From Cryptomeria japonica (taxonomy: Eukaryota; Streptophyta; Pinopsida; Cupressales; Cupressaceae): DNA of 64,000 nt. Each line of letters starts with the position of its first letter. The stretch's first letter is position 1. Location of the stretch: assembly GCF_030272615.1 (NCBI RefSeq), contig NC_081414.1:822425896-822489895 (forward strand), read 5' to 3'. The translations under genes and the position numbers were made by a program. Under the pieces are notes generated by a model. That model was not told the DNA's origin and searched no databases. It was given only the letters and a program-made list of their open reading frames with translations. Shown here in pieces: positions 57,660 through 64,000 of the stretch.

Positions 57660-58937
57660 ATGGGGGATATGAGCTACTTCGAGATGGCTAGAGAGCTAGA
57701 AGCTAGCAGAAATGAAATAGAAACGCTAAGGGTCAAACTGAGAGCTTCTCAAAACAAAATGAGAGAGCTTACTAAACAACTATTAGAAATATCTAATAAT
57801 AATTCTTCAGATGGAGCCAATATTGATGCTTTGGCTGAGGAGGTTGAAAAACTCAATGGTGAGAAATTGAATCTGAGGAGAAAGATAGAAAGTCTTGCTA
57901 TCTGCATGAGTCAAGAACTAGAAGCCAGAAGAGAAGCCAAGGATCTTATCAAGGAAATAGATCATGACATTACCAAGATAAAGCATGAGCATTTGAATTC
58001 TGAAAGAGAAGAGAAGGAAAATCCACTGTTAGATCTTGATTTAGCATCATCTCTGAGAGAGAATCTGTCTAAGCACAATGAAGATCTTACCAAGCAACTC
58101 ACTGAAACAAATGAGAAGCTGGACAAATTTGTCAAATGTTCAACCTTGCTAGAAGAGAAAATTCAGTCTCAAAGGATGAAAGGTGATATCTCTGGACTTG
58201 GTTTTCACACATCTGAAAAAGGTGAAACCTTCGGTACCAAGAGAAACACTCCTAAGATCAAATCTTCTTCTAAGGTCAGGAACCCTACTGGTAAGAAGGT
58301 CTTTAAACCTGTTTGTTTTGTTTGCCATAAACTTTGTCACACTGCAAATGTTTGTAGAGACAAACCTAACAGAAATGCAAGTTACAATACTAATTCTAGG
58401 TATGTGTCCAAGGAATTTGAAGGTCATTGCTTCACTTGTGGAATGTATGGACATAGATCTATTGAGTGCAAATATAGAGATAATAATCCTGTACTGCATA
58501 TGCATCCAAGACCTAATGGCAACTAGATGAGGAATTTTGACAACCAGATAAACATGAACTAGCAAAGACCCTACAACAAGTTGTTTAGTCCATTTGAGAT
58601 GGAAAAGGTAACAAATATTGTTTGAACCATCTGTAATAACTTTGGTCATGTGGCTATGAATTGTAGAAGAAGAATAGGAAGAGGAAATGCAGGACCTTGA
58701 AGATCATTGGGTATGGTGTGCTATCAGTACAACAAACCAAGACACTTAGCAAAATTTTGCAGATCCAAAAATAGCAAACCGGTCAATTTTGTAAAAGATA
58801 TGAAAGGTAAACAGAAAGTAAGTGTTGAAGAAGTTAAAGAGGAAATGAACCGCATTTGGAAGAAAAAGAATGATGACTCACCGACAGGGGAGATTTATCC
58901 TTCACCTAGTGAAGAGAACCCTACACGGGTGAACTAA
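57660..58937 (+). pseudogene. Element E ORF1: coiled coil and four zinc knuckles
   Basis: The ATG at 57660 lies 48 bp after the primer site. The frame is open for 288 codons to 58526 and continues in frame past a few stops to 58937. Residues 1-170 are a long heptad-type coiled coil (for example ELEASRNEIETLRVKLRASQ). Then come knuckles CFVCHKLCHTANVC (about 58315) and CFTCGMYGHRSIEC (about 58428), both intact CX2CX4HX4C. A third (CNNFGHVAMNC, near 58635) has lost one Cys to a stop, and a fourth (CYQYNKPRHLAKFC, near 58715) has Tyr for Cys. It resembles the RNA-binding half of a copia gag, but the usual globular gag domain in front is absent and replaced by the coiled coil. The tail is acidic. 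Likely role: RNA binding and particle assembly, by family analogy. Confidence 0.8.
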
Positions 58938-59379
58938 GCCTTGTCATATGGCTCAAGGGAACGTAAACGGTAAATCCACCTCCGAACCCCTTGTGATGAA
59001 TGAGTGGTAAGAAAATTTTGAGTTTATAATTTTGATAACTTTTTCTTGATATGTTATCAACCAGTTTACTTCTTGAGTGGTAAAATTAGGGTTTGCAACC
59101 CTAACGGGCGAGCATTTAATGCTGTAGGTAAAAGGATAAAAGCATGTTTTTACTTTGTTATTTTTACCCTAATGCATTCAAGAGAGAAAATTGGAGCACT
59201 TATTGAGCTAAGAAAGATTCTTTTTCTAAAGTAATTTGAGATTTGTATAATCAAGCTTAATTCAAGGTTGCACAAAGCTGAACTGGTGTTCATTTGGGAT
59301 TTCAACCAGTAAATGAGGCAATGTGTGTGAATCTAGGTATTTTCCTTGAATATTCTACTTCAAATTTTGTATATCTGTA
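58938..59379 (+). other. Spacer between ORF1 and ORF2
   Basis: About 440 bp of non-coding sequence with several stops. The small frame at 59046-59234 is not convincing. It could hold a splice site or promoter for ORF2, but no clear signal is seen. Confidence 0.45.
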
Positions 59380-62300
59380 ATGGCATCAACTTCAAAGAGT
59401 GTAGAAAGAGTAATGATTACCTCTGAGCTTATGGAATTAGTTAAGGCAGAACAAATTGTTTTGTATAATGCATTGTCGCAAGTCCCGAGCAGTGTTTTGA
59501 TCAAAGGAGATTTATCTAGCTATATTGACTATAAGATAGAGGATCTAGGATCTCTATACATCTACACACAGTTGAAATCACTTTGTGATGAGAATGGTAA
59601 GATTAAGACAAAGTATGCTAGGGTTTTTGAAAAGGGTTTTCATAATGCTGCTTATTTTCTTGAAGATTTTGAAGAAGCACAATTACAAAGGAAGCCATTC
59701 AGGTTGTAACTAGTTATTTCTCAACTGGTGAAGTACTTGAGTTGAGAAGAATTTCTAAGGAACTATCTTCAACCTAACTGGTTCTACATCTGATGGGCAT
59801 GCTTTTTCTGTCAACAACATTAAAGACCCTGCAGTAAAACTAGCAGCAATGGTAATAGGCTACTGAGTATTTTACTCTAGTAGAAATAATAGTGTTCCTT
59901 TAGCAGCAGTTCATATAGCTCACAAAATTATTGTTGATAATAAAAATTATAATCTTTGTGAAGCGATCAGGAGTCAATTTTTTTTGAATTTCCAATCTAT
60001 CAAAAAGGATAGCAACTTGAAATTCAAGTTTGGTCAACTATTGGCTAGATTATTCTTTTATTTTTAGAAATTTCTACTAGGAATTAGAGACATTGAGTGG
60101 TCGAAGGACTCACCGATCTCCGCACAAATTAAGAACAACATCAAGGCTGTAAAGAATACTTTCCCTAGTGCCATGAATAAGTATTTCAATGAGTTTCAAA
60201 AGAAGATGAGTATGAGAATGAGACTACTAGAAGAAGTGGTAAAGCACTTTGAAAAAGACATAATCTTCACTGTTACCACTGACTTTTGCTTGATGCAGGC
60301 AATTGAGCCAAGAGAGGAAGAAATTGATGACATGAGTTACAAGGTGAACTATGATCTACTGGTTGGGTATGCTAATACCCTATTAGCATCACCTAAAGAC
60401 AAAAAGAAGGGTAAATTGAACATTGTAGCAGTCCAAGGTACACTTGCTCAAACTAGTACTGCACCTGCTAAAAGTGCAAGAGGAAGGAATAAGAAGTCTG
60501 ATGATGTACCTCTAGCAATAAAAAGTACTAGGGTTACCCGAAGAATTCAAACCAAAAAGGAACCGGAACCCAAAGTATATATTAAAAAGGAAACAAAGAA
60601 GAGAGGAAGAAAATTAATTTTGCAACCAGAATCTAAGAGAACCGATTCTGAAGGTAAACCAAAGAAAGCAAAGTTAACTGATAGAGTACCTAAAAAGGTC
60701 AAGGAAATGCCTAAGGCAACTGCACCTATTGACTTATCTAAGTTCAAACCTAAGAGTCATTTTGAGAGAACTATGAAGACATTGGGGAGAAATAGATTTG
60801 AAAATGTTAAAGAGTATTTTGATTCTTTCATTGCAGAATAGAAAGAAGAAGTTGTGCAATAGATAATCACTCAATTATGTCATTATAGTAGATTATCTCA
60901 TGATATTGAGAAAGTTGTTTCAAATTCTTTGTACACAATTCTTTTGAATAAATGGGAAGAAGTTGTAAAAATTGAAAAAGAAATTATTGATGAAGTATTT
61001 GTACAATATTATTCTGAATTCTCAAAAGAAGCAATTAGCACTTTAGTGGAAAGGTATAAAGCACAATTCATGTTCAAAGAAAGAAGATTAAAGCTTCTTA
61101 GTGGAAAGAGGTCGATTGTCAAGACAAAGACCCACCATATAGAATTTAACATCAAAAGGATGGAAGAACTTGTGTTGTCTTCTAAGATGTAGAAGATATT
61201 ACTGTTAATAGGCCAAAAATGGATGAAGAAGAAATACTTCAAGCAGACGCGGTCTATTATGTCAAGAATGACACCACTATTTACATAACTGATGATGATA
61301 TATCTGTAAATATTACTGCACCGGATATGGAGCCTCCAAGTATTGAAGATCCACAGGTCAAATTAGTTGAACAACCGGAAAATCAATTGAAAGTGGGCAA
61401 TCCACCGGTCACAAGGCAACTGGAGAATCCCCAATCCCCACCAGTCGTTCATGTCACTCAAACAGAGCATACTGGAAATATTGTCACTCAGTCACCTGAA
61501 AAGAAAATAGAGAAGAATACTAAGAAAGCAATCATTAAAGTCATATCCTCTTAACCGGCAAAGCAAAAATGGATTGATGATGATGATGATGAGTCTTTGA
61601 GTATCTTAGGAACCATTGACATAGACAATATGAGTGCATCAGAAATGATGAAGATTGCTAATGTTATGCAATCTAGAGCACATAAGAAGAGGTTGAAAGA
61701 GAAGAAGATTAAAGTTGAAACAATTCAGTCTGCAGTAGAAATTCTATCTGGTTTACTACCGTAAACATCTACCGCACATCTTCCTACACCTATTAGTAAA
61801 CTTGGTTAGTTAGTTGCAGATGCATCTGATCAAATCAAGTCATTGAAAGAAGTTGCTCATGTCTATGCTGAAAAGAATCACAAGAAGAAATATGGAGAAA
61901 AATTGACAAAGGATATCGATAGTGGTAAAATGGCTCTATCACACAATAAAAGTTTGTTGAGTAAAGCTATTGAAATGGGAGGAAAGTATCTTGCCTCTAA
62001 CTCCAATGTTACTTTCTTCTATTCTGACATTTCTAATAGACAAACTGAAACAAAGCAAGAACTAGAAAGGATATGAAAGGCATATGTCCCACTTCGGGAC
62101 TCTATACTTGCCTTTAGCAAATCTATAGATAATTTACATAACAAACTGGACATTTATGATAATGAGAAGGCAAAGAGACTTCGATCTCTTAGAGAGCTTA
62201 AGAGTCTTCTTACATCATAGGTAGGCATACTTCAGAGAGCCTATTCCAATGCAGAAGCTATCCTAGCAACCCCTAAAACCTACACACTAGACTCAATGGA

Positions 62301-62427
62301 AGAATTTAATTCATAGCTGATGTCTACATTTGAGTATACTGAGAGCATACTGGAATCATGGGAGAATACTTTTTCATGGATGAAGAGGAGCTACAATGTT
62401 ATATTCATGAAAATTTCTTATGCCTGA
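59380..62427 (+). pseudogene. Element E ORF2: long accessory protein, unrecognised
   Basis: ATG at 59380 (MASTSKSVERVMITSELMEL). The coding signal continues for about 3 kb through at least two frame changes (near 59705 and 61195) and roughly nine stops. Segments: an N-terminal helical region (59380-59705); a region with VNNIKDPAVKLAAMVIGY and VPLAAVHIAHKIIVDN (59815-60060); MNKYFNEFQKK and a helical part (60173-60400); a very basic Lys/Pro linker (60400-60780); LGRNRFENVKEYF and more helices (60770-61190); an acidic and Pro-rich linker (61219-61600); and a final coiled-coil region (61600-62427). No polymerase, protease, integrase, envelope transmembrane or knuckle motif is visible. It could be a captured host gene or a structural/accessory ORF like the extra ORF of sireviruses; I cannot tell which. 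Confidence 0.65.
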
Positions 62428-62482
62428 ACATTAATTCAAATTTTTATTATTGTATATGCTAAACACTTTGATACACATTTTC

Positions 62483-62505
62483 TATATATATATATATATA
62501 TATAT
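62483..62505 (+). repeat. (TA)n microsatellite
   Basis: TA repeat just after the ORF2 end. Confidence 0.95.
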
Positions 62506-62677
62506 TTTACTTTTTCAATTTGGCATTTTTGTCAAAGGGGGAGTAGAAATATGTATGTATGTTTGAAAATTTTGTATGGTGTATGCATTAAGGTGGAGCA
62601 TAAGTATATGCGTAAATTTTGTTGTGTATGCACACTTAGTGGTATTTTTGTAAAATTTTCAAGTGTTGCCATCAATG

Positions 62678-62691
62678 ACAAAGGGGGAGAT
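62678..62691 (+). other. Element E polypurine tract
   Basis: GACAAAGGGGGAGA with one T before the LTR start. A near copy of the same motif, GTCAAAGGGGGAG, lies at 62531-62543. Confidence 0.88.
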
Positions 62692-63762
62692 TGTTGGCAT
62701 GATGATGATTGTAATGTATTCATCATATGTTTCATTGATGAAACACACACACACACACATGACTATATTGACTACCAGTGTAACTTTAAATGTTTACACT
62801 ATCAACCGGTATTCTTAGTGGTTATCTCTAACCAATACTTTGTGTCAACCGATATGTGCATACGAGACAACCTGTACATATGATAAGATGAAGAACACGA
62901 TGGAGATCAAGTGGAGATAATGATAGAAGATTTGTGGATAATGGTTTATTAGTTAACTCAAACTGGTATTGATTGTTCCAACTGGTATTCAATAATTTTT
63001 GTGATGAGTTATGCCACTGACAAATTTTGGCGGTAATTTTTGTGATGACTTATGATCACTTGTCCAGATACACTACACCTAGGAAATTGTGTTTTGATTT
63101 ACTTAGGCCGACATGAAACTTAAGGTCTATATATTGACATCACAATGAATCATTTGAAAAATATGTGGAAGAGTGTTATGTGCGAAGAAGAGCTAAGTTG
63201 CAGAGTATGCAGAAGAGAAGTGTTGAATATGTTTAGAAGGATCTGATCAAGCAAGTATTGTGCTACTCAGAATAGATCAAACAAACCTATCGTTCTCTAA
63301 CAATTACAACAGAATCCAATCCCCTAACCGGGTAAGCTCTAACAAGCTTCAATGTATAAATCCTTTAACAGGGTGATCCATTAGTTTGGATTTAGAAATC
63401 CTCCAGCGAGGTTACATCTAACAGGGTATAAGATTCTAATCAAGCTTTGGGATCTCTAACAAGATTCACTCCTAGCAGAGCACTTTGTAGACCTTAACCG
63501 GTCAGTTATCTATTACTGCAGATAGTTAACTTGTGAGTTCCATCTCACCGTGGTTTTTACCTATTTGGGTTTTCCACGTACAAACACTTGTGTTATGGTG
63601 AATGCTTTACTTTTTGTGGATGTTGTTATATCAATTTGGATTGCATGCATTGTATTTAAAAGCTTTGCTTAGTTCATCTACCAGTTAGTGTTTAAAGTAG
63701 TTCTATTTTTGGTGTCATTGATTCACCCCCCCCACCCCCCTCAGTGCTTTTCAAGTCCATCA
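62692..63762 (+). repeat. Element E 3' LTR (1071 bp)
   Basis: Same termini as the 5' LTR. It differs by scattered substitutions and a few small indels, including the loss of about 30 bp near 63005-63020 and a longer run of C near the end. Confidence 0.95.
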
Positions 63763-63767
63763 GATGA
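63763..63767. repeat. Target-site duplication, right (GATGA)
   Basis: GATGA directly after the 3' LTR, identical to 56509-56513. Confidence 0.93.
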
Positions 63768-64000
63768 ATGGAAAGCTCATAAATAATCATGTCACCATTT
63801 TTATGAAACAAAAATAGCTTAAAATGAAGTGAATCTAAAAAACATATACCTAAAGCTTATATTTATCATCTTTGTATAGATCCCAAAACTAAAATACCCT
63901 TCCAATGACTTCAAATAGGTCTCCAATTCATTTGTACACATCTCAATATAGAAAATAATTTTAAGGTTAGGTGATGAAATTTGTTTGATCATCCTCCATG

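Larger units (their letters stand above)
56514..63762 (+). mobile_element. Element E: complete copia-like LTR element without pol
   Basis: LTRs 56514-57597 and 62692-63762 both start TGTTGGCATGATGATG and end AAGTCCATCA. There is an initiator-Met type primer site, a polypurine tract and a perfect 5-bp target duplication. The 5.1-kb interior holds ORF1 (coiled coil and zinc knuckles) and a long ORF2 of unknown family. No protease, integrase, reverse transcriptase or RNase H is seen. LTRs are over 90% alike by eye, so this is a fairly young copy. Primer site, polypurine context and LTR ends place it near plant copia elements, possibly the sirevirus side, which often carry extra ORFs. Confidence 0.93.

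Noticed and set aside
58149-58649. 166-codon minus-strand frame
   Set aside because: Antisense to ORF1 of element E, which has clear zinc knuckles on the plus strand.

Overview
This is a stretch of plant nuclear DNA, most likely from a large, repeat-rich genome such as a gymnosperm. That assignment is an inference. It rests on the very low gene density, the AT-rich sequence, the old nested LTR retrotransposons, the in-frame stop codons that mostly look like C-to-T decay, and the retention of CpG in only a few short islands. About two thirds of the window can be assigned to transposable elements. Only one compact host gene model (53677-54495) is supported.

Left third (1-25.7 kb). Element A (1-6921, plus strand) is a Ty3-type LTR element that carries gag, a protease-like domain and a proline-rich tail but no reverse transcriptase or integrase. 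A related copy, element B (9750-16639, minus strand), has the same layout. Both use an unusual primer-binding site (TGGTGAACCC). A third related LTR with the same kind of primer site lies between them (7735-9051, minus), and element A sits in its leader. A long copia-type LTR with its own primer site (16640-18937) interrupts the 5' LTR of element B. Further right are a decayed zinc-knuckle gag remnant (19990-20640, minus), a LINE reverse-transcriptase remnant (22400-23475, minus), an unrecognised ORF relic and another LTR relic (24356-25731).

Middle (25.7-46 kb). A promoter-like region carries a 171-bp tandem duplication (26735-27075). An LTR element lacking pol, with one long acidic decayed ORF, spans 28171-31625. 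Pyrimidine-rich sequence, a truncated copia RNase H remnant with its LTR (33501-34700), and a short CpG-retaining island (36060-36660) follow. A Ty1/copia polyprotein relic (39061-42455) ends in an LTR that is directly followed by a second primer-binding site. After that comes a copia gag relic in the opposite orientation (44165-44944).

Right part (46-56 kb). This is the only gene-like neighbourhood. It holds repeated exon-like blocks, a tandem array of about 193-bp units with tRNA-like A and B boxes (47600-48720), six tandem units of 520-590 bp that contain splice-acceptor-like motifs (49190-52400), and a two-exon gene for a small three-pass membrane protein (53677-54495). An exon-like block near 47528 resembles the first exon of that gene, so local duplication is likely.

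Right end (56.5-63.8 kb). Element E is a complete LTR retrotransposon with a perfect 5-bp target duplication (GATGA). Instead of pol it carries a coiled-coil plus four-zinc-knuckle ORF1 and a long, unrecognised ORF2 of roughly 1000 codons. It is the strongest candidate for something undescribed in the window.
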